Below, one piece after another: positions 48,991 to 61,090 of a DNA stretch of 64,000 bases; position 1 is the first letter of the stretch; every line of letters begins with the position of its first letter. The notes under the pieces are model-generated. The model was not told where the DNA came from. It worked only from the letters and a program-made list of their open reading frames with translations, and made no database searches. The position numbers and the translations under genes were made by a program. The stretch covers positions 88,584,179-88,648,178 of the forward strand of contig NC_084462.1 in the NCBI RefSeq assembly GCF_027409185.1, written 5' to 3'. The stretch is from Cynocephalus volans (lineage: Eukaryota; Chordata; Mammalia; Dermoptera; Cynocephalidae).

Positions 48991-51900
48991 CTGCCAAAAA
49001 AAAAAAAAATAGAAAAAATATAAGTATTTCTTCTTAACCGCAGGGTGTGGTATAATATTAATAATTTACTTTAACTATTTTAACGATTTTTTTAAAGAAT
49101 ACAATTAAATTCCTTTGATCCCAATTCCAAACAAGGTATTTTCTTAAATGTTTTAAGGTATATACAAAAGCAACATAAGACACAGAATGAAATCTTATAC
49201 TTGACAGGTCTAAGTTTTAGACTTTAGCAATGAATTAAAAGTATGGTAAATGTAGTTAACATTTAAGGTATCCATCTCTTTCTATCTTCTATCTACCAGT
49301 GTCATTTTTAAATTTTAATGTGTGACAGGACTAAATTCACCAATTTTCAGAAGCATTTCATTTCCTTGATAAACTGACTTTTAAAATATTCTTAAACACT
49401 CTGAGAGAGACAGGCAGTTTAATGGTCCTTACTACTGGTAAAAGTTTACTTCTAGATTATCACTTTTAGGCTATATCTTCGTGAACAGAGAACGTAGAGC
49501 TGTTTCTTTAGCTCTGTCACATCTATACTGCACAGCCTCAATGACACAATCAGCTAGAATGCCTTGCTTTTGTACATTTAAAGAGGAAATAATTCATGAA
49601 ATCACAGAACTTCTCATCTCTCAGATGTCAGGCCAGTACTCAGACTCACTATATTTATGTGCAGTACTTTTTTTTAGCATATTTTATTTTTAAATGAGAA
49701 ATAAAAGGGAGAAGGTAGACCAATTAAGAACCTCTGAGTCATCAGTGATTTCCTACTATCACATCCCACTTCTACCCAAAAGCCATCTCAGACACTGACA
49801 AGAAATAAATAAGAAATATTAAGTATTTGGAGGAACAAATGTCTAATAGGAATCTGAGGAGGAGAGAACAAAGAGAATAGACGACACATAGCATTTAAAG
49901 AGATAATGCCTGTGACTTATCTAGAAATTATTTTTTAAAATGCAAAGCCACAGATAACATGAAACAAAATGTATCTCAAGCAGGATAAATACAAAGAAAT
50001 TAGTGCTTAAATCCATCACATAATAGTGTAACTGCAAAACACCAAGGATAAAGAGAAAATTTTAAAAGTAGCCATTGACGAGGAACAGATAATACTCAAA
50101 GGAATGGTAATTATAATGACAAGAGACTTTTCATTAGCAACAACAGAATACTGAAGATGCTAGAATAATACCTTCGAAGTGTCAAAAGAAAATATTGGTA
50201 ACCTAAAATAGTGTTCCCAGCAGAATAATATATCAAGAAAAAGAGTGAAAGGCATGAATGGACAAACAACAACTGAACATATGCCAACAAAAATAGCAGA
50301 ATAATATATCAAGAAAAAGAGTGAAAGGCATGAATGGACAAACAACAACTGAACATATGCCAACAAGAGACCCAATTAGAGAAATTCCAAAAGGATGTAT
50401 TTCAGCAAAGATGGCAGGAGATAAAAGAATGCTAAGCAAAGAAACTGGTACACCTGTATAAAACAAAAGCAATAATAATATCTAATTTGTGGGCTGACAA
50501 TAAAGAACAAAAATAATTAATATTAACAATAACATTGTAAACTAGGAGGAGGCTGAATGAAGCTTAAGTATACTAAGTCCTTATAGTGTTCAAAAGGAGG
50601 TTAAAATACTGTTTGGATTTGAACTTTTTAAGTGACGTGCACAATTCAGGTAACTCAAACAACTTAACAGAAAAAAACCAAATAAACCAATTCAAAAATG
50701 GGCAAAGGAGCTGAATATGCATTTCTCAAAGGAAGATATACAAGTGGCCAACAGACTCATGAAAAAATGCTCAATATCACTAAACATCAAAACCATATTA
50801 AGATATTGTTTCACCCCAGTTAGACTGGCTATTATCAAAAAAACAGAGAATAACAAATGCTGGCAAGGATGTGGAGAAAGGGGAACCCTCCTACATTGTT
50901 GGTGGGACTGTAAATTACTGCAGCCATTAAGGAAAATGATATGGAGGTTCCTCAAACAATTACAGATAGAACTGCCATATGATCCAGCAATCCTACTGCT
51001 GGGTGTACACCCAAGGGAATGGAAATCATCATGTGGAAGGGACACCTGCACCCCCATGTTTACTGCAGCTCTATTTACAATAGCCAAGAGTTAGAACCAA
51101 CCTAAATGTCCATTGTCAGATGACTGGATAAGGAAAATGTGGAATAAAAAAGAATGAACTACTGCCATTCACAGCAACATGAATGAACTTAGAGAAAATT
51201 ATGTGAAATGAAATCAGCCAGGCACAGAAAGAGAAATACTGTATGTCCTCACTCATAACTAGGAGCTAAAAAATAAAAAAAATAAAATAGAAAGAAAGAT
51301 ACAACAATTAAGGTAACATGTTGACCTTTCAAAAGGAGAGAACAGAATTGATATTAACAGAGGTGGGAAGGGGAACAGGAAGGGAGATAAGGGAGGAATT
51401 GGTAAAGGGCCATGAAAAATGATTATATTGTATATTGCTGAAAATACTAATTATCTTGATTTGAGACTCATATATTGCACACAGGTACTGATATTCAACT
51501 CTGTACCACAGACATGTACACTCAACTGTGTACATAATTAATCAATCAATTAAAATTGGCCCAGCCATATTTGGTTAATAAATTTTTGACAAAGGCACCA
51601 AGGCAATTCAATAAGGAAATAAAACACTTCTAATAAAATTGAAGGAACTAGACATCTGCACAGAAAAAATTAAATTCCTGCCCATACATCATACCATACA
51701 CAAAAATTAATTTGAACTTGATCTTTGACATGAATAAAATTGGCAATGTTAGCCAAGCTCCCTTGAGAATTTAAATTCAATTCCTTTGATTCAAGAAAAT
51801 CAGGCTTATACATTTTTGTAAAAACTGATAAAACAAATAATACCTAACATTTATTGAACACTTTTTATATGCCAGTTACAGTGACAAGAGATTAATTTAA

Positions 51901-54900
51901 TTAAACACCTTAAATGGTTTTTAATCAAATATAACAGAACCTCACACCTGTTGAGATGGCTATTAAAAAAAGAAAGATAACAAGAATTGATGAGGATGTG
52001 TAGAAACTGGAACCCCCATACACTGCTAGTGTGAATGTAAAATGGTGCAGCAGTGATAGAAAACAGTAGGGAGGTTTCTCAATAAATTAATAACAAAAAT
52101 ACTACATAATCCAGGAACGCAACTTCTGGGCTTCTAATCTATCTAAAAGATCTCTCCAAAAGAATTGAAATCAGCATCTCAAAGAGATGTAACTGCACTC
52201 GCATGTTCATTGCAGTATTATTCACAATAGGCTGGAAACAATGCAAGTGCTCATTGACAGATGAATGGAAAAAGAAAATGGGTAAACTGATAAATAGAAT
52301 AGAATATCACTCAGTCTCAAGAAGAAAATTCTGCCATTTGCAACAACATGGATGAACTTTGAGGACATTATGATAAGTGAAGTAAGCTAGTAACAGAAGG
52401 ACAAATCATTATTCCACTTATATGAAGTATCTATAATAGTCAAACTCACATAAGTAAAGAATAAAATAGCTTTCCAGGGGCTAGGCGACAGGGTAAATGT
52501 GGAATTGTTGTTCAATGGGTGGGAAGTTTTCAGTTATGCTAAGTAAATAATTTCTCAAGATCTGCTGTACAACATAGTGCCTATAGGTAACAATATAGTA
52601 TTATGCACTTAAAAATTTGTTAATTGGGGTAGACCTCATGTTAGATGTTTGTACCATTTAAAAAAAAAGGGAAGGACACAAAGAACTTTTAGGAGGTGTT
52701 GTATATGTTTATTACCTTGATTGTGGTGATGGTGTCACTGGTGTTTGCATATGTCCAAACTCATCAAATGTGAAATATGTGCAGTTCTTTGTATATTAAT
52801 TATACCTCAACAAAGCTGTTTAAAAAGAGAGATGCACAGCAATAAAGACAGAAGAAGACAGATTTAAAAAAAAAGAATGGCTTCAGAGAACAGGCCTGGG
52901 ATACCCTCCGCCAGCTTGTTGCCCAGAGCCACTTCTGGAAGCTGGTCCCCACATCCCTGCCATTCTGGCTGCTCCAGCTCTGGTTAAAATGGCCCCACGT
53001 GCAGCTGGACCCACTGCTTCAGAAAATATAAGCCATAAGCCTTGGTAGCGTCCACGTGGTGTAAAGTCTGCAGGCTTGCAGAATGTAAGAGCTATGGAAG
53101 CATGGCAGCCTCCACCTAAATATACAGAAAAGCCTGGGGGCTCAGGCAGAGATTTGTCATGGGTGGAGTCACCACACAGAGCCTCTATCAGAGCAATGCC
53201 CTGTGGAAATGTGGGGTTGAAGTTGAAGATAGCCCCCACTAGGGTCACACCTAGTGAAGTCATGGGAGCAGGACCACCACCAAAACCCTAGACTGTAGAG
53301 CTACAAGCATGCAGTGCCAACCTGGAAGAGCTGAAGCATGGGATGAGACCAGGAAAGCCATAGAGGACAGGCTGCCTGAGGACCTGAGGCCCAATCCTCA
53401 CACCAGTGCGCAGAGAATGCCAGACATGGAGTCAAGGGAGATGATTCTCTAGCTTCCAGATTTAATGCCTTTCCTGCTGGGTTTCTCTGATTTGCTTTGG
53501 TCTGACTATTCCTTTCCTATTTTCTGTTTCTCTCTTTTGGACAAAGGATATGTACCCTATGCTTGTCCTACTATTGTATCTTAGAAATAGATAACCTGTT
53601 TTGATTTCACAGATGGGATTTGGGACTTTGAACTTTTGAGTTGGTGCTGGATTGAGTTAAGACTGTGGGGCTGGGGAGATGGAATAAATATATTTGTATG
53701 TAAGAAGAACATGAATTTTAGGGGGTCAGGGGCAAAATGCTATGGTTGGAATGTCCTCTCAAGCTCGTGTTGGAGCTTACTCCCCAATATGGTATTTGAA
53801 AGGGAGAGCCTGTAAAAGGTGACTGGATTGTGAGAACTACACCCTCATGAATAGACAAATCCATTCATGGATTAGTGGGTGAATGGTTTAATGGGTTATC
53901 AGAGAGTAGACTGGTGGCTTTACAAAACAAAGAAGAAAGCACATGGACATACTCTTGCTCTTACTCAGCCCCTGTCATGTGATACCTTGTGTTGCCACAG
54001 GACTCCTTAGAGTCCTCACCCAGAGGAAGGCCCTCTCCAGATGTACTACTTGACCACTTGACCTCGGACTTCCCAGCCCCTGGAACTGTAGGAAATAAAT
54101 TTTGTTTTCTAATAAATTATCCAGTTTCAGGTATTCAGTTATAAGCAACAGAAAATGTACTAATACAGGCAAGGATCATAAAAGAATATGAAGAGATCTG
54201 ACAATCACTACTTTAATCCAGTAATCAAAGTTATCACAAATGATGGGACAATTTGTATTGTCCACCTCCTGATTTGATGCAATAATAAGTATACAACTTC
54301 ACCTATGAATTGGTTAACCATACAATTTATCAGCTAAACAGGTTCATTTCTGAGAGTGAAAGGACATGCTATTAATAATTATACCAAAATAATAAATATA
54401 AACTGGAATTGTCATAGACGATCATGGATTTATCCTTACCTCTCAGTATCCTAGCCAAAAATATTTCAACTAAACTTAATCATGATGAAATGTTCAAACA
54501 ATCGACCTGTGCTCTTCATAAAAGTATAAGTCATGAAAAACAAAAACAAAGGACTGTTGCAAACTAAAAGAAACTAAAGATACATAATAACCAAGTGAAA
54601 TGTGAGGAGTTTAAATGTTGTATCAGGGGAAAAAAGCTATAAGAGATATTTTTGGAACAATTAGGAAGATTTGAATATGTACCGTATATTAGATGGTATT
54701 ATGACATTTTTGTTAATTTTCTTAGGAGTAATAAGGGTATTTATATTTATTATGCAAGAGAATATCCTTATTCTTTTTAGGGGGTGCAGCTGGCCAGTAC
54801 AGGGATCAAACCCTGAACCTCGGGGTTAGCAGCACCACAGTCTAACCAACTGAGCTAATCTGCCAGCTTCAAAATATCCTTATTCTTAAAAGATGTATGC

Positions 54901-57900
54901 TAAAGTATTTAAGGGTGAAGCATTGCAAAGCCTGCGACTTACTTTCAAACAGTTCAACCAAAAATATATAGTATGTAAACACATACACACACATATAATA
55001 AAGAGAAATAGAACAAATGTGACAAAATGTATAGGTATTCAACACAACCCTTCTTTTGATTTATGTGTAACTTTGAAGTTTCCAAATAAAAGTTGTGGGG
55101 ACAGGGGAGAAGCAATCCAAGAAAATGACATTTTTATTTCTTACCTTGAAGTCGTTCATCAGTGAGTATTTTGTTTGTTTGGTTCCAAGTGCTATCTATA
55201 AGTATAATTTTTTTCAGTATTGTGTCTTCACACTTATTGTCACTCAAATCACAGCTCTGTTGCTCTTCAGTTTTCTTACGTTTAAAAGATGGTTTGTCAG
55301 GGTCATCACTTTTGTCTCTAACATTATTTTGAATCCTTTTTTGCAGAAGAAAAGAAATATCTTTTATTGAGACAGACTGAGGTCCAGGAAAAACAAGTGC
55401 AACCTAAAACAAAGAATCTTAGGTTAGCAGTGTGCTATGATGTTCAAAATAAATAAATTCTGATTGACTTAAAACTTTTTAAGAAAAAAATATGTCGAAT
55501 TCTGACACACAAGCATTAGGCAGGTTCTATTGTATTTACTAATATTATGTTAAAGTTTTTGGCTCTTCCCTATAATTTACAATCATAGTATACTATCTAA
55601 AAATATCACTTCAAAATAAAATATTCACTGATTAATGAGGATTAATTGTAACTTGAATCAAAAAACTGGACTATATAATACTTCATAGGATAAAAGGCAA
55701 AGTACATGACACACACACAATATCCCAGAATATTTGCTACAGTATATTTATGACAGTGAAAAATTACAAAGGAAAAATCTAACATTCAAGGAAAAATTAC
55801 ATAAATTATGGTACCTCCTTTCTTTCAGCACATTTTTACTGAGATCTTATACTGTTAGAGCCTCCAATATCTGAATAGCTCCTGGCACAAAGCAAGTACT
55901 AAGTAAATGTTTGTTAAATGAACAAATGTTGGTAGAATTATGGGTATTTTATCCCCCACACTTTTCTCTATTTCCCACATTTTCTTAAATGAGCATGTAC
56001 ATTTTTAATATAAAAAATAAACATCATAAAAACAAAATCATAGTAAAATAAAATTAAGAAACAAAAATCTTGAATTTATAAATTTCAGAGTTTTCAAACA
56101 TTCACTTTGCATGCCTATATTTCCCCTATACCTAACTGGCAAAGTCCAGGGCTTCTTAATTGTCTTGGATTATAAGCATATCATATCTTCTTACAGAACT
56201 CACTGTGTTCTATTTAATCAATATAAATGGTATCTACCTGACCAGAGAAGGAAAAACAAACATATTCCTAGATCCAAATCTCAGATATTATTTACAAACA
56301 AAACTTTCTATATAAACTCAAACTATATATTACTATGTGTGTGCGTGTATATATATATACACACACACACGCACACACATATATACATATTTTGGTAGGA
56401 AAGTAAAAATTTGTCAAGCTCTTTCTGGAACAAATAAATGTGTGAATTTTTAATTTTGTTTCTAGATTAACCACACCAACAAATGGATCCCAACAGACCT
56501 AAAAGGGTTTACATGCTTCTTTAATATTATTAAATTTACATACATATAGTTTAAATTACCTGAAGCCTAATTTTTTGAGATCTATTGTAAAATTGCTTTT
56601 CAGCAAGACCAGTAATCTCTCACCAATGTGACAATTTCAACTATGTGAAATCCAATTAAGAATCTAGAAATGAGCAAGGAAGGCCTCTGAGTAGCCAAAA
56701 AAAAAAAAAAAAAAAAAAAGTTACAAATGCTATATACTAAAGCTCTTAATTTAGGGAGAATTTCTGAAACTCCTTTTGGAGAAATTCCAATAATATTTGT
56801 AATCTGGTTTTCCAGTCTGCATCAAATTAGACCACCTATAGCATAGTACAGACAGGAGAATGGAGAAGGGAGAAAGTAAGACCAGGCATGGTAATATTAG
56901 CAAAGAGTAAAAACTTGAAGAAATAAGGCAAAAAATCTATAAAAAGCAGAAAGACGAGTTCAAAAAAGACTACAGTGATATCCTTGAAGACATCAATGAA
57001 GTAAACTATATAGTGAATAATGCTACATGAGCATTAACACTAGGTTATTAAGAAAAATATTAAATTATGTTCAAGTAAGTTCAGAAAGACAATGGAGTTT
57101 AAAATTCATTTTTATATTCAATGTAAAGAGTTGTAAAATAATAAGCTGCCTACTTCATGGTCCTTTCCTTCATACTCTGGAATACAAGGATACGTGTAAA
57201 TGTTTACAAATTCAGGTGCTAAGAGTTTTGCATGTACAGCAGTACTTTTGCCATCTGTTTCATTTGGATGTTTAATGATGTCAATCTTCAATGGAAGCTA
57301 AAGTAAAAAAAAAAAAAGAAAGAAAATGAAATAAATATAAAAATTCTAATTTTGTGTTAATAAAAATGGTCTTTAAGGCTAAATAGTAAGCTCACAATAA
57401 GTTTCCATAAACATACTTATGACTTAAAAGTCATAGTTTTTTAGACCAGAACATTAAGAATGGTGATAGTCATTAAGCAAACCCAAATTTCTTTCTCAAT
57501 GTTGTTAATCATGTAATAGAACAACAATTTTCAATTCATTTAACATAGAATCTGCTCTTAAATCAAAGCTCCAATGTCATTTTTATTTAAGTTATATGGA
57601 TATTGAGTCTAATTCCTCACACTTCAGTATCTGTGCCAAGAACTTTTTTTATAATTCCTATAAATGCTAGGTTTGTTTACTTTATGCTATTTTAAAAGGA
57701 AATATAAGTTTGGTCAAAAGCTTCAGACCTAAAATTCAAGTCAAAATTCTATTCCTTGTAATTCCTTTCAGGTCAAAGGTATTATCCTCTGCTGTGAACA
57801 TCATGATTTTCGGTAGCACATTTTTAACAGCACAAAACAAATATTTATCAATTGTAAAAACAGTAACAGAATAGGTGTAAGAGGTGTAATCTTTATATCA

Positions 57901-60900
57901 CAAGTGGTCTTACCTAAGTATTTCTCTTAAAGTTTCATTATTTGTAATGGATTATGTTTCTGCCTCTCTGCAAAAATAATATTCTCTTATATATCTTGAG
58001 TTAGATTTTTCTATTATTTCATTTTGACTTGCTTGGTTTAGCTCTCTTTATAATGGCTGTGCAAGTCCTACATTCAGCCATGATTATGAAAATGAAAGCC
58101 TAGTCATATCCCCACTATATGCAAAAAACTCTACTGAGATGGGTTCTTTACTTCAGATTTTAAATGGCTTTTTGTTATGTTAGGTACTCTCCACCATCTC
58201 CAAGCACCCATACCATACTAAACAGGCAGGATTCTAGGAATCTACCCTGGGGCACACGGTTATTTTACCCTAGAGTACAAAACTATTTAGCTGTGTTTTA
58301 AACTGTACATATTTAAAGCGTATAAACTAATAAATTTTAACATACGTTACACCCTTGAAACCATCACCACAATCAAGATAATGATCTGCCACTGTGAAGT
58401 CTTCTTGTACCCCCTTCCTTTCCCTCTCCCCATCAGCTACTGCTCCCAGCCCTCAGACAACCATTGATGGTTGATGAGTAGAGCTGAAAACTCCAAAAGC
58501 TATCACTAACATTTCTGATCAGCTGGCTATCTTGAAGGATATCATTTACATCAAGAACACAGGACTGAGTGTTACTTATAGATTTTACAAATCATGTACC
58601 TAGCCTATTTTTAAAATTACACAATAAAAAGAGAAAGTTTTACAGGCTAAAATCTATAATTATAAGACAATTACATGAAATTTTTGCTCCTTGGACCCAA
58701 TACAGGTATTGTCCGTTATCCATGAGTAAGCCTGAAATTTCTGGAACTATGAAACCAAAGCACACAAATAGATCAAATCATGGAAACACATGTTTGTGTT
58801 CTAATTCATATTTTAGAAGAAAATCCTTTTAAAACAACAACAGGATACAGAGTAAAACTAAGAATGTTGAACAGAGGGCAGTTTGAATAGAGATGTCTGT
58901 TTTCAAACATGTAAAGAATATCAGTCTGTTTTATAACACTTACATTTTCTACAAGAGATAAACCTTTCTGCCCAAATTTATCAAAATGCCATTATCAGGG
59001 AGACTTAAGCATTTTCCCTTGTAATTATCAACTTTCCCAAAGACAGCCTTATAAATTCTAGGGCTCTAATAAAAATGTTTTCTTTCACCTTATTATTTTT
59101 TCTCCCCTTTTTAAGAAGCCCCAAGAGTACCTTTTATCTTTACTTATGAATTTCTTATGACTTTAAAAAATCATGTTCTGCATTAAAATATAGTTACTTA
59201 TGAATTTATTCCTTAGACTAAAATTTAAAGCTTGAGAGGGATTTACTCATTATGTAGTAATCTTCCCTTCCCTAGCAGGTTACCTAAAAGCAAATGCTGA
59301 TTTGTTAATATAAATATAAGGTACCAATTAGAAAGAACATTTTGTAGAGTTTGTATTACTATTTATGTATTAATATATCAAATTTTACATATGACCTTCA
59401 AAAACAAACACTTTAGAAAATTCTGCACAGTCTAGACCATTTAGAGTTTACCAAACACTTGGCATAGTGTTTTGAGTCATTTCTATTAACAGTGGACAGG
59501 AGACCACTGATTTAGAAAATAATCTTCTATTACTAAATTTCTGTGAAAATATCAGCCCTGTAAATATATTTTTGATTTGTATTATTCTGATCTACAATCC
59601 TTTTTGAACACCACATATTCTTAAGATAAAACTTTTAATGGGATACTTTCTTTATATGGCCATGGTTTAAACAAATGATTAATTCTGTGTATACTTCAAA
59701 AACTATACTTTGAAATATAACATTCCTGTAAAATAATGGGAAACTTAAAAAGAATTATCACCCTCAAGCTCTTGGTTTTTCTGAGCAAACTGTGAAGCTT
59801 ATATTAGATTACATACTTCTTTATTCTTGGCCAGTAAACTGTCCATTAACCTTTTTGTGTAATTTTAAACCCTTGAGGAGAGCATGGATTTGCCAAGATG
59901 ACACAGGCTAAACTGAAATTCAAGAAGCAAAGTAAGTGTTAAAGTACTTTTCTTACTTCAAATTTAAATGAATCTTAAAATCACCCCACAAAAAAGTTTT
60001 TAAATATAGCTACAATTTATTTTCTTACTAGTATATTTTAATGAGTCATGAATAGAGTTTAGTCGTTCTAAACTCCTAATAGACAGCAGTCAATTTTATG
60101 CATTATTTGATTTACTCTTAAAAATTCGAGTCGGTACTAAACAAGTTAATATATATGTAATAAATTCTTCTTTGATTACGTAAACATGATGCTCTATGGA
60201 CCTTTTACCTATATAAAAGTAATCATGATAAGCACCAAAAAGTATAAAGGTAAGTAATCAATTCAAAACAACATTTAAATCTGGCTTAAAATCACTATAA
60301 TTATAACACAGCCCAATGAATAGGTATTATTTTATTTTAGTTTAGTCTTGATCACTGACATACGCTCCATCTCCATGACAGGATAGAGCTAAGTCACAAA
60401 AGCTTAGGCAAAAATCAACTCAGTTGTACTAGGATTGTATTTTCTCAAGGAGCAGTCTAAGGACCTGAGGTAGTTTACTTGTTTTTTTCAGTATTCATGT
60501 TTATACCATACTTTTTTTCTATATTGTAAATAAATTATAATCATTAACGAAAGTGATGTCACTAAAAACATTCATTTCAGACCCAAGTGTTTTTCCAGAG
60601 ACAAGAAAAACAAGTAAGTTTAGCAGGCTATAGGATTAAATTTTTCATTAATACAATTCATTTTCACAATGATATTTTATCAAGCTTACCTATTATATTA
60701 AAGCTGGTATATATGAAATGTCTTTTTAAAATCTATCTTCCTACTTTCAAACTATTAAATTTTTTACCAACCTTCACATGTGGAATCTGTTCAATAGGTA
60801 CATTTTCAACCGGGACATAACATGTATAGCAGTAAAACATTCTTGAACCACCACATTTGAGACACTTTGATCTCCCACTTTGCTGAGCTTTTCGAAGAAC

Positions 60901-61035
60901 TTCTTGAGATGCTAAGCATAAGTTTCGAAGAAGATCTTCTGAAGATACAAAAGTAGTTTGGGACAGTTTTGTTTCCACAAGTTTTGAATTATTTTCTTCA
61001 CTTTCTTTGAGAAACACAGGTAGACTGATAGACAT
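48743..61035 (-). CDS. DTWD1: DTWD1, tRNA-uridine aminocarboxypropyltransferase 1 (four coding exons)
   Basis: Joining complement(60772-61035, 57154-57297, 55145-55403, 48743-48990) gives an uninterrupted 304-residue protein, which matches the length I recall for mammalian DTWD1. Known role: DTW-domain enzymes transfer the 3-amino-3-carboxypropyl group of S-adenosylmethionine to uridine; human DTWD1 makes acp3U at tRNA position 20. Visible features: a zinc-finger-like Cys cluster (C58, C61, C69, C72, i.e. CxxC-x7-CxxC), a lysine-rich insertion around residues 175-181, the signature DSTW at 206-209, and a C-terminal LSTIEA stretch at 248-253. All introns start GT and end AG; the first two are phase 0 and the third splits a Gly codon (phase 1). 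The start is the ATG at 61035, preceded by a spliced 5' UTR. There are no frameshifts or internal stops, so the gene is probably functional. Identity rests on recognition of the protein sequence. Confidence 0.96.
50040..50560 (+). mobile_element. old L1 5'-region fragment with internal tandem duplication
   Basis: Resembles the non-coding/ORF1-side region of old mammalian L1 (L1M). It contains a perfect 72-base tandem copy with period 76 (50219-50290 and 50295-50366). In DTWD1 intron 3, antisense to the gene. Confidence 0.5.
50660..51555 (+). mobile_element. L1 3' end (ORF2 C-terminus and 3' UTR)
   Basis: An ORF2 C-terminal frame is readable at 50717-51094. A 3' UTR follows and ends near 51555 in sequence shared with the fragment at 741-954. 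Moderately old. In DTWD1 intron 3. Confidence 0.8.
51556..52830 (+). mobile_element. old L1 (L1M-type) ORF2 and 3'-end remnants
   Basis: Two decayed pieces: RT-region sequence at about 51556-51840 and ORF2 C-terminus plus 3' UTR at about 51930-52830, ending aattatacctcaacaaagct as in old L1M 3' ends. An MIR-like piece may lie at 51845-51900. Confidence 0.65.
52875..53737 (+). mobile_element. MaLR (THE1/MST-type) internal region, 5'-truncated
   Basis: GC-richer sequence that leads directly into the LTR at 53738 through a purine-rich stretch ending ...gggggtcaggggcaaaa, as MaLR internal regions do. No intact reading frame; the 71- to 126-codon open stretches on both strands look incidental. 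The 5' LTR is absent. Confidence 0.65.
53738..54167 (+). mobile_element. MaLR 3' LTR (MST/THE1/MLT1 type)
   Basis: Starts tgctatggttggaatgt and ends ctaataca. Inside are the typical late region with cttcccagcccctggaactg and the signal aataaa (about 54095). Similar in plan to the solo LTR at 14122-14518. Confidence 0.75.
54776..54872 (-). mobile_element. monomeric tRNA-Ile-like SINE
   Basis: On the minus strand it reads as one tRNA-Ile-like unit: A-box-like TTAGCTCAGTTGGTTAGA, anticodon-arm-like GTGCTGCTAACCCCGAGG, B box GGTTTGATCCC. It has no poly-A tail, only ...ccccctaaaaag. Direct repeats aatatccttattctt (54761-54775 and 54873-54887) prove insertion by retroposition. It sits in DTWD1 intron 3, in the gene's sense orientation. 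Confidence 0.88.
55145..55403 (-). CDS. DTWD1: DTWD1 coding exon 3 (residues 137-222 plus first base of 223), DxTW motif
   Basis: A 259-base exon with acceptor ttgttttag and strong donor CAAG|gtaaga. It encodes the start of the DTW catalytic domain, including IDSTWNQT, in which D206, T208 and W209 form the family signature. A basic, charged segment (residues 165-190) precedes it. The last base contributes the first base of Gly-223. Confidence 0.95.
55850..55930 (+). repeat. L2/MIR tail
   Basis: ctcctggcacaaagcaagta followed by ctaagtaaatgtttgttaaa is a typical element 3' end. In DTWD1 intron 2. Confidence 0.5.
56335..56390. repeat. compound (TG)n(TA)n(CA)n microsatellite, self-complementary
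   Basis: atgtgtgtgcgtgt, then alternating TA, then a CA run ending gcacacacat. The outer 14 bases on each side are complementary, so the tract can fold on itself. In DTWD1 intron 2. Confidence 0.85.
56697..56719. repeat. poly-A tract
   Basis: A run of 23 A in DTWD1 intron 2 with no recognisable SINE or L1 body in front of it. Confidence 0.85.
57154..57297 (-). CDS. DTWD1: DTWD1 coding exon 2 (residues 89-136)
   Basis: A 144-base, phase 0-0 exon encoding [16 protein letters not shown]... to ...EGKDHE. The acceptor is a T-rich tract ending ttactttag, and the donor is CATGAA|gtaggc. No in-frame stop. It is too short to stand out as an ORF, and was found by reading the strand for the next piece of the protein. 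Confidence 0.94.
58300..58480. repeat. old L1M-like fragment in DTWD1 intron 1
   Basis: actgtacatatttaaagcgt ... cacccttgaaaccatcacca ... cagccctcagacaaccatt is the same class of old L1-derived text as at 26805. Confidence 0.5.
58485..60771. other. DTWD1 intron 1, remainder
   Basis: AT-rich intron with no second gene, RNA gene or young repeat recognised. Confidence 0.5.
60772..61035 (-). CDS. DTWD1: DTWD1 coding exon 1 (residues 1-88)
   Basis: Begins with the ATG start and ends on the Lys-88 codon (IPHVK). It carries the four-cysteine cluster. The donor read on the minus strand is AAG|gttggt, which is weak. A second GT (gtaaaa) lies 4 nt further on, but using it would break the frame of the next exon. 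The phase-0 join to exon 2 therefore decides the boundary. Confidence 0.93.
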
Positions 61036-61090
61036 TCTTCATTCAAACCAAAGTTCAAGATCTATTTCTAAAACACATATAATAGGTGCA
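61036..61090 (-). other. DTWD1: DTWD1 5'-UTR part of exon carrying the start codon
   Basis: Upstream of the ATG the minus strand has 55 bases and then a splice acceptor: about 20 T followed by acag (AG = complement of 61091-61092). The translated exon therefore starts with a short untranslated segment, and at least one further 5' exon must lie upstream. No CpG-rich promoter is visible up to 64000. Confidence 0.7.

Noticed and set aside
50160-50472. hydrophobic repeated peptide on the minus strand
   Set aside because: It arises from the 76-base tandem duplication in an antisense L1 fragment.
50692-51087. 131-codon minus-strand frame
   Set aside because: Antisense shadow of the L1 ORF2 fragment at 50717-51094.
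52883-53263. 126-codon minus-strand frame with Gly/Ala-rich product
   Set aside because: It falls within the GC-richer MaLR internal region and runs antisense to it; no family resemblance.
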